DNA of 64,000 bases from Stygiobacter sp. RIFOXYC2_FULL_38_25 (GCA_001803165.1 MHAZ01000017.1:62001-126000), one strand, 5' to 3'; shown: positions 54,601 to 63,514, counted from the first letter of the stretch. The notes: generated by a model not told the origin, from the letters alone. Made by a program: numbers and translations.

Positions 54601-55248
54601 TCATTTTTGACTGGGCTTTGGTATTTTGAGCAATAAATTAGTTGGTGTGAGATCAGAAATTGACCAGTGTATCTTTCGTAATATATTAATGCTTTCGTAA
54701 ACGGATAGAAATAGTAATGATTGAAAAGTTTCGTCCGCGAAATATTTTTGCCATTTCTTCAGTTGAGGAAATCTATTAAAATGAAAGTAATATGAATAGA
54801 ACCATAAGTCGATCAATTCATTCGCTGATACTTTATGTCCCTTATGAAAAATAAACCCATTTAAAATAGAAGCTGATTCAAATTTTTGTTTTTCTTCGAG
54901 AATAAATTGCAGATATTCTTTTGAAGAATTAAGAGACATAAGGTGTTTACAAATTTGTGTTACACTTATTTTTTCTTTTTTATGATGAAATGGTCTAAAA
55001 TCAAGATAAAGTCCTTTCAGTCTATACTCGCTTGGGAGTGGTTCTATTTTGCCAGAATAAAATCCTCTTTCACTCTTACGGATATTAAAAGACAATTTTT
55101 TTAATTCTAAGTCACTCAAATTTTCTTTCAAAATGCTAAATCTAGTCTTAAATAAGTCTATTACAGACCAATTTATTTTACTCACTGGCAATTCTACTTC
55201 AACTATTTTCGCATTTTTTGTCTCTTTCACGTAAAACGGACCAATCAT
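54601..55248 (-). CDS. Hypothetical protein, 215 aa, inside the mutase operon
   Basis: Not recognised. Lys/Phe-rich soluble protein with strongly helical C-terminal half (YLQFILEEKQKFES..., LIDLWFYSYYFHFNRFPQLKKWQKYF) and no signal peptide. AT-rich and lysine-rich, unlike the genes around it, and separates mutA from mce by 709 bases. A single heptamer arm (55262-55284) lies just ahead of its start codon. That suggests it arrived as cargo of a repeat element; it is not a normal part of methylmalonyl-CoA clusters. Confidence 0.7.
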   Translation of the reverse strand: MIGPFYVKETKNAKIVEVELPVSKINWSVIDLFKTRFSILKENLSDLELKKLSFNIRKSERGFYSGKIEPLPSEYRLKGLYLDFRPFHHKKEKISVTQICKHLMSLNSSKEYLQFILEEKQKFESASILNGFIFHKGHKVSANELIDLWFYSYYFHFNRFPQLKKWQKYFADETFQSLLFLSVYESINILRKIHWSISDLTPTNLLLKIPKPSQK

Positions 55249-55261
55249 TTCTTTCTCTGTT

Positions 55262-55284
55262 GTTCTACACTCTTCGTTCTACAC
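55262..55284 (-). repeat. Solo GTTCTAC/ACTCTTC heptamer arm
   Basis: GTTCTAC, ACTCTTC, GTTCTAC, AC, abutting the stop codon of mutA (55284-55286). Same family as element 2. No inverted partner is visible on the far side of the hypothetical gene (54576-54600). Confidence 0.75.
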
Positions 55285-56963
55285 TAAATTACAACGTGCT
55301 CTTTGTATTCGCCGAAAACTCCCCGCATTGTGTTGCAGATTTCCCCAATGCTTGCGTAAACTTTAACAGCATCAAGAATTACCGGCATTAAGTTAGCATT
55401 GCTTTCCGCGGCAGTTTTAAGAGCAGTTAGTTTTACTTTTACTTCTTGTTCATTTCTCTGTGCGCGTACTTTGTTCAAGAATTCAATCTGTTCACGCTGA
55501 ACGTCTTCATCAATTTTCAGAAGTCCTTTCGGCTCTTCCTCTTTGACTTGAAATTTATTCATACCGACGACAATTCTTTCATTGCGTTCAATTTCTTGCT
55601 GAAAGCGGTAAGCCGATTTTTGAATTTCTGTTTGAGTGTATCCGGCTTCGATAGCTGAAGCTGCGCCGCCCATTGCATCAATCTTAGAAATGTAGTCTTC
55701 TGCTTCTTTTTCAATTTGATCTGTTAACGATTCGATATAATATGAGCCGGCAAGCGGATCAATAGTGTTACAAACTCCGCTCTCGTATGCTACAACTTGT
55801 TGTGTACGTAAAGCAATTTTTACAGAATCTTCTGTTGGTAATGCGAGGGCTTCATCACGACTATTTGTGTGTAAACTTTGCGTTCCGCCAAGAACTGCAG
55901 CAAGAGTCTGCACAGTTACACGAATAATATTATTATCAACTTGTTGAGCAGTTAGAGAAGAACCGGCAGTTTGGGTGTGGAAGCGAAGCATTTGAGATTT
56001 ATCTTTTTTCGCGCCAAATCTTTCTTTCATAATTCTTGCCCAAAGACGGCGTGCGGCACGGTACTTGGCAACTTCTTCAAGCAAATCGTTGTGAGCGTTA
56101 AAGAAGAAAGAAAGTTGCCCTGCGAAATTATCAACATCCAATCCAGCTTTGATTGCTGCTTCAACGTATGCAATTCCATCAGCGAGTGTAAATCCAACTT
56201 CTTGAGCGGCAGTAGAACCAGCTTCGCGAATATGATAACCGGAAATAGAAATTGTATTCCACTTTGGAACTTCCTTTGAGCAGAACTCAAAAATGTTTGT
56301 TATCAAACGCATGGAAGGTTTTGGCGGATAAATATAAGTACCGCGTGCAATGTATTCTTTCAAAATATCATTTTGAATTGTACCGGAAATTTTATCCCGA
56401 CTGACTCCTTGCTTTTCCGCAACTGCGATGTACATAGCAAGCAAAACAGAAGCCGGCGCGTTTATAGTCATCGAAGTAGAAACTTTATCAAGTGGAATTT
56501 GATCGAACAAAATTTCCATATCAGCCAAAGTATCTATTGCTACACCAACTTTTCCAACTTCACCAAGAGCCATCGGGTCATCGCTGTCGTAACCAATCTG
56601 TGTCGGAAGATCGAAAGCAATAGAAAGTCCGCTTTGTCCTTGTCCTAATAAATATCTGTAACGTTCGTTGGATTCTTTTGCTGTTCCAAATCCGGCATAT
56701 TGTCGCATAGTCCAAAATCTGCCGCGGTACATTGTAGGCTGAACACCGCGAGTAAATGGATATAAACCGGGGAATCCCAATTTTTCATTATAAGTTGATT
56801 CATCAAAATCGCTTGGTGAATAAATCGGCTTTACAGATGTAAACGACTGAGTTGTAAATTCTTTGCGCTGTTCGGGAAATTTTGAAATAGTTTTTTGATA
56901 AGTTTTTTCGTTCCATGATGTGAATGCATCTTGCATTTTCTGTTTCAGTTCGCTGGTATCCAT
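55284..56963 (-). CDS. Methylmalonyl-CoA mutase, catalytic (large) subunit
   Basis: 559 residues, the substrate-binding TIM-barrel subunit without the C-terminal cobalamin domain. That domain must be a separate gene, not in this window. Motifs: [67 protein letters not shown] and [14 protein letters not shown]. It rearranges succinyl-CoA to (R)-methylmalonyl-CoA through B12 radicals. First gene of the operon; with mce and the decarboxylase it converts succinyl-CoA to propionyl-CoA plus CO2 or the reverse. No cobalamin riboswitch is visible upstream. Confidence 0.94.
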   Translation of the reverse strand: MDTSELKQKMQDAFTSWNEKTYQKTISKFPEQRKEFTTQSFTSVKPIYSPSDFDESTYNEKLGFPGLYPFTRGVQPTMYRGRFWTMRQYAGFGTAKESNERYRYLLGQGQSGLSIAFDLPTQIGYDSDDPMALGEVGKVGVAIDTLADMEILFDQIPLDKVSTSMTINAPASVLLAMYIAVAEKQGVSRDKISGTIQNDILKEYIARGTYIYPPKPSMRLITNIFEFCSKEVPKWNTISISGYHIREAGSTAAQEVGFTLADGIAYVEAAIKAGLDVDNFAGQLSFFFNAHNDLLEEVAKYRAARRLWARIMKERFGAKKDKSQMLRFHTQTAGSSLTAQQVDNNIIRVTVQTLAAVLGGTQSLHTNSRDEALALPTEDSVKIALRTQQVVAYESGVCNTIDPLAGSYYIESLTDQIEKEAEDYISKIDAMGGAASAIEAGYTQTEIQKSAYRFQQEIERNERIVVGMNKFQVKEEEPKGLLKIDEDVQREQIEFLNKVRAQRNEQEVKVKLTALKTAAESNANLMPVILDAVKVYASIGEICNTMRGVFGEYKEHVVI

Positions 56964-57166
56964 GGTTTCCTTTCTAAAGTAAAATTGTATTTGGGCAAGT
57001 AACGTGCCGTATTTTCAAAATTATTATTATGCCCACACTTTGAATAGAGAGTTTAGATGCAATTTCTCGCTAAAAAAGAAAAAAAGCTACAAAATCCCTT
57101 CTCAATTCTTGGAATAAGATTTTTGTAATTGATAAAGGCGAGCAAAAATAAAATTTCTGCACGGAC

Positions 57167-57195
57167 TTGACAGAAGTACACTTAAAATCTATTTT
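57167..57195 (+). promoter_or_regulatory. Sigma-70-type promoter for tRNA-Asn
   Basis: -35 TTGACA (57167-57172), 17-base spacer, -10 TATTTT (57190-57195). Transcription would start near 57202, about 16 bases before the tRNA. Confidence 0.75.
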
Positions 57196-57217
57196 TACGC
57201 CCACATTTTGATTGTAC

Positions 57218-57289
57218 TCCGCGGTAGCTCAATGGCAGAGCATGCGGCTGTTAACCGCAGGGTTGTAGGTTCGAGCCCTACCCGCGGAG
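57218..57289 (+). tRNA. tRNA-Asn (GTT)
   Basis: 72-base cloverleaf. Acceptor stem TCCGCGG/CCGCGGA is perfect; D-arm AGCTCAATGGCAGAGC; anticodon arm with CTGTTAA, so anticodon GTT reading AAC/AAU. T-arm is GTAGGTTCGAGCCCTAC, discriminator G. CCA is not encoded. Followed directly by a strong terminator. Confidence 0.97.
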
Positions 57290-57381
57290 CTAAGCCCCGA
57301 AAGAATTTCGGGGCTTCTTCGTTTTAAATACGAGATACACATGTTCTACGTATATGCTTTATACTCTTCCAAATTTAATAA
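57261..57381 (+). repeat. Direct repeat, copy 1 (tRNA 3' end + terminator + GIY-YIG 5' end)
   Basis: 121 bases starting in the tRNA-Asn T-arm and ending 41 bases into the GIY-YIG gene. Repeated almost identically at 57591-57723, so the 330-base unit was duplicated in tandem. Confidence 0.9.
57292..57316 (+). terminator. tRNA-Asn terminator
   Basis: AAGCCCCGAAA-gaa-TTTCGGGGCTT, an 11-bp perfect stem, then CTTCGTTTT. A second identical copy is at 57634-57658 in the duplicated segment. Confidence 0.9.
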
Positions 57382-57589
57382 GATATATATCGGGCAAACA
57401 TGCGATCTTACTAATAGATTAATCGAGCATAATTCCGGAAAATCATTTTATACAAAAAGATTCATTCCTTGGGAAATAATTTATACGGAAGAATTTGAAA
57501 CACGGGGAGAAGTCATGAAAAGAGAGAAACAGTTGAAGAGTCAAAAAGGGAGAGAATTTGTGTGGAATATAATTAAGAAAAAATCTTAG
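57341..57589 (+). CDS. GIY-YIG nuclease-domain protein
   Basis: 82 residues, only the GIY-YIG domain. FYVYALYSSKFNKIYIGQTCDLTNRLIEHNSG gives the Y-V-Y and Y-I-G strands, the helix Arg and a His; E67-like residues follow in MKREKQLKSQKGREFVWN. This is the small YhbQ/COG2827 type, of uncertain role and often mobile. It starts 24 bases after the tRNA terminator and has no obvious ribosome site. The start of the gene is repeated downstream (57682-57741). Confidence 0.88.
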   Translation: MFYVYALYSSKFNKIYIGQTCDLTNRLIEHNSGKSFYTKRFIPWEIIYTEEFETRGEVMKREKQLKSQKGREFVWNIIKKKS

Positions 57590-57590
57590 G

Positions 57591-57723
57591 GGTTGTAGGT
57601 TCGATCCGTTAGCTAAGGACTACCCGCGGAGCTAAGCCCCGAAAGAATTTCGGGGCTTCTTCGTTTTAAATACGAGATACATATGTTCTACGTATATGCT
57701 TTATACTCTTCCAAATTTAATAA
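57591..57723 (+). repeat. Direct repeat, copy 2, with 12-base net insertion
   Basis: Matches 57261-57381 except that GCCC in the T-arm is replaced by a 16-base near-palindrome, TCCGTTAGCTAAGGAC, and one C is T near the gene start. The remnant therefore holds a broken tRNA 3' end, an intact terminator and a truncated gene start. Confidence 0.9.
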
Positions 57724-57741
57724 CACAGCGGGCTGTGCTTG
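57682..57741 (+). pseudogene. Truncated GIY-YIG gene start
   Basis: MFYVYALYSSKFNN identical to the intact gene for 13 residues, then TAGCA and a stop. The sequence diverges at 57724. It is the 3' limit of the duplicated unit. Confidence 0.85.
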
Positions 57742-57871
57742 AATTTACACTCATTATTTCGGCGCGGAATCTTTTTTCGCTGCGAAAAAATCAAAGTTAG
57801 CCATGCTAAATAACAGATTGCGTCAAACCGATTTTTTTAATTAAATTGTCAAAAAGATTGGGCGGGGCAAT

Positions 57872-60163
57872 ATGACCTCTCAAAACAGATTCCTTTATTC
57901 TTTTGATTTTTTTAGACTACTATCCAAGTCTTCTTGCCTTCTCATAGTTATGATCGGGATATTAGTTTTGATAGGCTGGATTTTTGATATTCATGTTCTA
58001 ACAAGTTTCTATCCCGGTTTTGTAGGAATGAAACCAAGCACTGCAATATCATTCATCTTTGCCGGGTTGAGCCTTTGGTTCTTAATTAATCATGAATCAC
58101 AAAAACTGAAAATTTACAAATGGCAAACAAGTGCCGCGGTAGTTATAGCAATTAGTGGGTTTGCACTCCTTCAAAGCATATTTGATTTAAAATTTGGAAT
58201 AGACTCACTTTTCATAAAGGAACAAGTAAGCCGACTGGGAACAAGTAATCCTATTAGAATGGCTCAAGCTACGTCTGTTAATTTTTTGTTTGTTGGTTTT
58301 GCCCTTCTGTTCTATTCAAAAATTACCCTTTCAACCACGCGGGCTATTATCTGGTTAACTATTCCAATCTCAATCTTTGCATTTCTAAATCACCTGTATG
58401 ACAGTCATTCATTGCTTTACCCGGAAACTTTTAGCCCGATGGCATTATTATCATCAGCTTCCTTCATAATAATTGAAGTAGGATTTTTGCTCTTTCTATC
58501 AATACATAAACAAGATGAAGTACATAAATCTGAAAAGCGGTTTCGATATTCGTGGCAGCCTTATGCAGTGGCAATAATTGTAATTAGTTTAGCAGCAGCT
58601 TTACGTTTGTGGCCTCTTCAATCGCTCGGCTTACGTACGGTTTGGGTTACCTTCTATCCTCCTGTTATGCTGGCTGCCATATATGGTGGACTTGCCCCCG
58701 GGTTGCTAGCAACATTTCTATCATGCTTTATAGTATTATTCTTATGGCCGGTTTTTGTAGACCAACCGTTTATTAAAGATTTTGGTGATTGGCTAAGCAT
58801 GTCGGTTTTCCTTGTAACTTGTTCCATGATATCAAGTGTTGTAGAAGCTACTTATCGTGCCCGGGAAAAGGTTAAACGGACTAATCAACAACTTGCTGCA
58901 GTTAATTTAGAATTTGAAAAAGAAATTGAAATCAGGCAAGCTGCCGAAAAAAAAATCATGACACTAAATAGAGAACTTGAACAACGAGTTCTGGACAGAA
59001 CAGAGGAGCTGCGAAAAGCAAATAAGGTGTTGAGGAAAAGTGAAGAACGTTTTCGTTCAACTCTTGATAATATGCTTGAAGGATGCCAGATACTTGGTTT
59101 TGATTGGTGCTATATCTATCTCAACGATTCAGCCGATAGGCACAACCGCCGTCCTAAAGAAGAATTGTTGGGTAAAAAGTATACCGATATGTGGCCTGGT
59201 ATTGAATCTACAGAAGTTTACCGGATAATTAAGAATTGTATGGATAATAGAGTTACCCATCACATGGAAAATGAGTTTGAATTTCCCGACGGATCGAAAG
59301 GATGGTTCGAACTGAGCATTCAACCGATTCCTGAAGGCGTATTCATTCTATCGTATGATATTTCAGAGAGAAAAAAATCTGAGCATGAACTTCTAAAGCT
59401 AAATGCCGAACTGGAACATCGTGTTGCAGAAAGAACCACAGAACTTGAAGTGGTAAATAAAGAGTTGGAAGCGTTTACTTACTCAGTCTCCCACGATCTT
59501 AGAGCGCCACTTCGTCACATTAGCGGATTTGTACAGCTTTTAACCGAAAACAAAAGCCAGGCAATGGATGCTAAGAGCAATCGCTACCTGAGCATCATTT
59601 CGGATTCGGCTAAACAAATGGGAAAACTGATTGATGACTTATTAAATTTTTCGCGCATGGGCAGAGCATCTCTCAGATATGGTTTGGTTGATTTTAATTA
59701 TCTGGTGAATCAAGTAATTGGTGAACTTGAAAGTGATAGCAACCACAAAAATGTTAAGTGGGAAATAATGCAGCTTCCGTCTCTGCATGCTGATTATTCT
59801 TTGATGAAAATTGTCTTTGTCAACTTGCTGGATAATGCAGTAAAGTATTCCGGAAAAGTTGACTCGCCAAAGATTCAAATCGGGTTTAATAAGCCGGAAG
59901 AAACTAAAATCGTTTTTTATGTTAAAGATAACGGTGCCGGTTTTGATATGAAGTACGCTCATAAACTTTTTGGAGTGTTTCAACGTTTGCATAGTACGGA
60001 AGAATATGAGGGGACGGGAATTGGCCTGGCAACCGTAAGAAGAATCGTTCATAAGCATAATGGCGAAACCTGGGCTGAGGGTGAGGTAGGAAAGGGAGCT
60101 TCTTTTTATCTTTCATTACCGGTAACAGATTTAAGTGATCAACCAAATTCAACAAACATATAA
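57872..60163 (+). CDS. Membrane-bound PAS histidine kinase
   Basis: 763 residues. N-terminal ~215 residues hold about seven hydrophobic helices of an unassigned sensor domain; residues 225-320 hold four more, with TVWVTFYPPVMLAAIYGGLAPGLLA, the KdpD-like DUF4118 pattern. A coiled coil, one PAS (about 390-500), a second coiled coil and the kinase core follow: YSVSHDLRAPLRHI (His541), NLLDNAVKYS, KDNGAGFDM and GTGIGLATV. The core resembles phytochrome-type kinases. Its likely partner is the single-domain response regulator starting 44 bases downstream. Confidence 0.92.
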   Translation: MTSQNRFLYSFDFFRLLSKSSCLLIVMIGILVLIGWIFDIHVLTSFYPGFVGMKPSTAISFIFAGLSLWFLINHESQKLKIYKWQTSAAVVIAISGFALLQSIFDLKFGIDSLFIKEQVSRLGTSNPIRMAQATSVNFLFVGFALLFYSKITLSTTRAIIWLTIPISIFAFLNHLYDSHSLLYPETFSPMALLSSASFIIIEVGFLLFLSIHKQDEVHKSEKRFRYSWQPYAVAIIVISLAAALRLWPLQSLGLRTVWVTFYPPVMLAAIYGGLAPGLLATFLSCFIVLFLWPVFVDQPFIKDFGDWLSMSVFLVTCSMISSVVEATYRAREKVKRTNQQLAAVNLEFEKEIEIRQAAEKKIMTLNRELEQRVLDRTEELRKANKVLRKSEERFRSTLDNMLEGCQILGFDWCYIYLNDSADRHNRRPKEELLGKKYTDMWPGIESTEVYRIIKNCMDNRVTHHMENEFEFPDGSKGWFELSIQPIPEGVFILSYDISERKKSEHELLKLNAELEHRVAERTTELEVVNKELEAFTYSVSHDLRAPLRHISGFVQLLTENKSQAMDAKSNRYLSIISDSAKQMGKLIDDLLNFSRMGRASLRYGLVDFNYLVNQVIGELESDSNHKNVKWEIMQLPSLHADYSLMKIVFVNLLDNAVKYSGKVDSPKIQIGFNKPEETKIVFYVKDNGAGFDMKYAHKLFGVFQRLHSTEEYEGTGIGLATVRRIVHKHNGETWAEGEVGKGASFYLSLPVTDLSDQPNSTNI

Positions 60164-60207
60164 ATACTTGATACCACCTGAGTATTTAAGAAAACTTGGA
60201 GCAAGTA

Positions 60208-60639
60208 ATGAAAAACGTAAAAAGAATTTTGTATGCCGAGGATAACCCTAAGGACAGAGAACTAACGTTAACTGCTTTACAAGAACACAATCTTGCCAAC
60301 GAAGTTACTTGTGTTGGCGATGGTGAAGAAGCTCTGGATTTTTTATACAGGAGAGGTAAATATTCCGGCGAGGAAGAATACCCGCTTGCGGCAATTTTGT
60401 TGGATATCAAAATGCCAAAAGTAGATGGGATAGAAGTTCTACGTCAGATTAAATCAGACAATAAATTAAAACACATTCCGGTCGTAATACTTACTTCGTC
60501 CCGCGAAGAAAGAGATTTAATCGAAAGCTATCAGCTTGGTGTTAATGCATACGTGGTTAAGCCAATGGAGTTTAGCGAATTTATTGATGCTGTTAAAAAT
60601 CTTGGTTTATTCTGGGCTCTAATCAATGAAACTATTTAA
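60208..60639 (+). CDS. Single-domain response regulator, Rcp1-like
   Basis: 143 residues, only a receiver domain. The ATG at 60208 has GGAG seven bases upstream; an earlier TTG (60196) overlaps that site and is rejected. AEDNPKDRE acidic pocket, Asp66 in LLDIKMPKVDG, Thr/Ser in ILTSSREERD and Lys in VVKPMEF. The RGKYSG insertion before beta-3 is typical of cyanobacterial phytochrome response regulators (Rcp1). It has no output domain, so it probably passes phosphate to the hybrid kinase relay or binds a partner protein. Confidence 0.93.
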   Translation: MKNVKRILYAEDNPKDRELTLTALQEHNLANEVTCVGDGEEALDFLYRRGKYSGEEEYPLAAILLDIKMPKVDGIEVLRQIKSDNKLKHIPVVILTSSREERDLIESYQLGVNAYVVKPMEFSEFIDAVKNLGLFWALINETI

Positions 60640-60702
60640 CGTAATTGGTGCTGCCAATTATGCTTACGGATATTAAATAATTACTTAGAAAGTGGGTGGT
60701 TT

Positions 60703-62634
60703 ATGGACATTCAAATAAAAATCCTTCATTTGGAAGATAATGAACTGGATTCCGAATTATTAATTGCGACTTTAAAATCTGAAGGCATTAGTTGTACGGT
60801 TCACCGGGTAGATCAGAAACAGGATTATATTGATGCCATCACTAATAATAAATATGATTTAATTCTTTCGGATAATACACTTCCCGATTTTGACGGCATA
60901 GAAGCCCTCCGATATGCTAAACAGAAGCAGCCTGCAACTCCATTTATATTTCTTTCCGGTACTTTGGGAGAAGATGTTGCAATAGAAGCAATGAGATGGG
61001 GCGCATCGGATTATGTTCTTAAGCATAAACTACCAAAACTTGGTCTCACAATTAAAAGAGTTATAAATGAATATGAACAGAAAAAACAACTCGATTTAGC
61101 TAACGAAATAATTAGAGAGAGTGAAGAAAAATATAGGGTAATAACGGAAAATTCTGCCGACGCTATATTCGTTACTAATCTCCAAGGTGAGTTTGTTTAT
61201 GTGAATTCCGAGGCAACCAATCTTTTTGGTTATACTAAAGAAGAGTTTTTAGAACAAAAAATATCGGAGCTGGCACCACAAGAAAAATTGGAAGACTATA
61301 CAGCTCTTTTCAGAGAAGTAGTTAGTAAGAGGAGAGCCTTTTTCGATTTACAGCTTAGAAGGAAAAATGGTACGCTTATCCCGGTAGATATTAATGCCGT
61401 TGTTTTGCCCAATGGGTTTATTTATGGTAGTTGCCGCGATATTACAATACGGAAGATGGCTGAAGAAGAAATCTTGAAGGCAAAGGAAAGAGCTGAAGAG
61501 ATGAATAAGCTGAAGTCATGTTTTCTTTCGAATATGAGCCACGAATTGAGAACTCCTATGATTGCAATTATGGGTTTTGCGGAATTGTTACAAGATGAAA
61601 TCACCGACCCCGAACAAATAAAAATGCTGGATGGAATTTTAGAAGGGGCAACTAGATTGAATACAACATTCCATAATATTCTGGAACTGTCCAGAATTGA
61701 ATCTTCGGAAATTAAGTTAGAAACTTCTACATTTTCGCTGCATGAAGTTGTTGAAGAAAGCGTAAAGCCGCTGTACAAAATAGCCTCCAAGAAAAATTTG
61801 TATCTAAAAACAGAAATTTTAGACAATAATATTTTGGTTGATGTTGATCCGGTTTTGTTTCGCAATGCAATCTATCAAATTGTTGATAACGGAATTAAGT
61901 TTACTAAAAATGGGGGTGTGCTAATCCAATTAGGAACGCAAAGAATAAATGAACAATTGAAAGCTGTTGTTACGGTTTCCGATACCGGTGTTGGAATTAA
62001 TTCCGATGATATCCAAAAAATGTTTGGTGAGTTCAGGCAAATAAGCGAAGGACTTGGACGGGCGTTTGAAGGCTTGGGCGTAGGGCTTAATGTTGCAAAA
62101 AGAGTTGTTGAGATGATGAATGGCGAAATTAGTGTTACCAGCCAAATAGGCAGGGGAACAGCTATTTCAATTTCTCTTCCATTAAGAATGAGCGACGACC
62201 AGCTTAAAAAAGAAATTGCAGTGAGACGCAGAACTACTATTATTGAAGAGACTCCTCTTACTTTTAAAGACAAACCGTTATTATTATTAGTTGAGGATAA
62301 TCCGCTAAACATGGAGGTCATTAATATCTACCTTAAAAACGAATACAACATAACAGCTTCACAGGACGGAATTTCTGCACTGGTTGTTGCTTCTCAAAAG
62401 AATTTTGATGCTGTGCTAATGGACATAAACCTTGGTAATGGTATAGATGGAATTGAAACGATGAAACGATTGCGTACTATTGAGCATTATAGGAAGATTC
62501 CGATAATTGCAGTTACTGCTTATGTTATGGCGGGCGATAGAGAAAAATTTATGGAACACGGCTTTGATGCTTATCTTCCAAAACCATTTACCAAAGAGAT
62601 GGTTAACAAGTTATTAGAAAATGTTCTTCGTTAA
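60703..62634 (+). CDS. REC-PAS-histidine kinase-REC hybrid
   Basis: 643 residues, cytoplasmic. N-terminal receiver with LEDNELDSE and Asp57 in LSDNTLPDFDG; PAS domain (about 140-255); HisKA with SNMSHELRTP (His280); HATPase with QIVDNGIKFT, DTGVGI and GLGVGLNVA; C-terminal receiver with VEDNPLNMEV and Asp574 in LMDINLGNG. The N-terminal receiver probably takes phosphate from the upstream kinase or is read by the kinase core, giving a three-gene relay (membrane HK, RR, hybrid). No DNA-binding output is encoded. Confidence 0.93.
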   Translation: MDIQIKILHLEDNELDSELLIATLKSEGISCTVHRVDQKQDYIDAITNNKYDLILSDNTLPDFDGIEALRYAKQKQPATPFIFLSGTLGEDVAIEAMRWGASDYVLKHKLPKLGLTIKRVINEYEQKKQLDLANEIIRESEEKYRVITENSADAIFVTNLQGEFVYVNSEATNLFGYTKEEFLEQKISELAPQEKLEDYTALFREVVSKRRAFFDLQLRRKNGTLIPVDINAVVLPNGFIYGSCRDITIRKMAEEEILKAKERAEEMNKLKSCFLSNMSHELRTPMIAIMGFAELLQDEITDPEQIKMLDGILEGATRLNTTFHNILELSRIESSEIKLETSTFSLHEVVEESVKPLYKIASKKNLYLKTEILDNNILVDVDPVLFRNAIYQIVDNGIKFTKNGGVLIQLGTQRINEQLKAVVTVSDTGVGINSDDIQKMFGEFRQISEGLGRAFEGLGVGLNVAKRVVEMMNGEISVTSQIGRGTAISISLPLRMSDDQLKKEIAVRRRTTIIEETPLTFKDKPLLLLVEDNPLNMEVINIYLKNEYNITASQDGISALVVASQKNFDAVLMDINLGNGIDGIETMKRLRTIEHYRKIPIIAVTAYVMAGDREKFMEHGFDAYLPKPFTKEMVNKLLENVLR

Positions 62635-62664
62635 CGAAGGATAAAAATTAGGGTTATACCTAGA

Positions 62665-62792
62665 GACCTCTGAATAATTAATTTAGTGTCACACTGAAGT
62701 CCGTCGGCTGACGGATCGAAGTGTGACAATTTAGTTTGTAGTGTCATGGTTCGACAAGCTCACCATGACTTAGACTTAATAATTCAGAGGTC
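62665..62792. mobile_element. MITE-like nested inverted-repeat element
   Basis: Terminal inverted repeats of 17 bases, GACCTCTGAATAATTAA (62665-62681) and its partner (62776-62792), match at 16 positions. Inside are two hairpins: TGTCACACT/AGTGTGACA (62687-62695, 62720-62728) with TCCGTC-ggct-GACGGA nested at 62700-62715, and GTCATGGT/ACCATGAC (62743-62750, 62762-62769). 128 bases, no ORF. The whole folds as a cruciform with two arms on an outer stem. No target duplication is clear. Confidence 0.7.
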
Positions 62793-63096
62793 ACTCCTAC
62801 CTAAACATTTTATGAATCGGTTTTTGTTTTTCTTCGCACCATTTTTTATTTAGAAAAATCTTGATCTGTACGAGGAAATAGAATAAAGTAATTTTAACCG
62901 TTAGCTACATGCTATTAAAACTTTGACGCAGGATGCATCATTAGAGCATTTTATTAATCTAAACAGTAAAAAATGAATTATCGGATTTATTTTTAACGCT
63001 AAAAAATTAGTTAATTGACAAGTTTTGCCGGTGTTTTTCAGTGTTTATCATTTCACCTTGCGGTTCCACCCCAAAAAGTTTATCTTTTTTTTAGAA
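62793..63096. other. Intergenic region without a recognised feature
   Basis: 304 AT-rich bases between the inverted-repeat element and the next gene. A TTGACA at 63015 has no matching -10. No other structure seen. Confidence 0.35.
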
Positions 63097-63456
63097 ATGG
63101 GCAAATTCAAAAAAATATTACTAGTCATTTTGGCGCTGATATATGTTACGCATGTTTACAGCCGCTTAGTGCACACACCTCCAATTTATCTACCACTTAG
63201 TGCCGGTTCATCAAAGTGTACTTTAGATAATAATTTCGGAAAGTATAGTAGTTCTTTCATTCTTCACAGAAGACATCTACCATTAATAAAAAAAGTCGAA
63301 GTTGGAAAACTATATCCCACCTTATTGCAAGAAAATATTTCGCTACTTTATTCTAATAAGCCAATTGTTGTTTGTATCTTTTCATTAGTACACTTCAATT
63401 TATTCGATCTGAATTCTTTCCATAATAAGGCTCCACCGCTGTTTAACCTAATCTAA
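63097..63456 (+). CDS. Small exported hypothetical protein
   Basis: 119 residues from the ATG at 63097; a longer frame reaches 63025 but its extra part is not signal-like. N-terminal MGKFKKILLVILALIYVTHVYS is a good signal peptide or anchor. The mature part (LVHTPPIYLPLSAGSSKCTLDNN...) has one Cys. Not recognised. Another frame over the same bases (63015-63200) is rejected. Gene status is moderate: coding for a clear export signal is the main evidence. Confidence 0.5.
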   Translation: MGKFKKILLVILALIYVTHVYSRLVHTPPIYLPLSAGSSKCTLDNNFGKYSSSFILHRRHLPLIKKVEVGKLYPTLLQENISLLYSNKPIVVCIFSLVHFNLFDLNSFHNKAPPLFNLI

Positions 63457-63514
63457 AACCTCTTATTAATTAAATACCTTGATTGTGTTTTCATTTTTGT
63501 AATAGAAGCAAGAA

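Noticed and set aside
56964-57166. Possible cobalamin riboswitch ahead of the methylmalonyl-CoA mutase gene
   Set aside because: No B12-box-like sequence or matching stems are visible in the short upstream region.
63015-63200. 61-codon ORF overlapping the small exported protein in another frame
   Set aside because: The 63097-63456 frame has a convincing signal peptide, and the two cannot both be the main gene.
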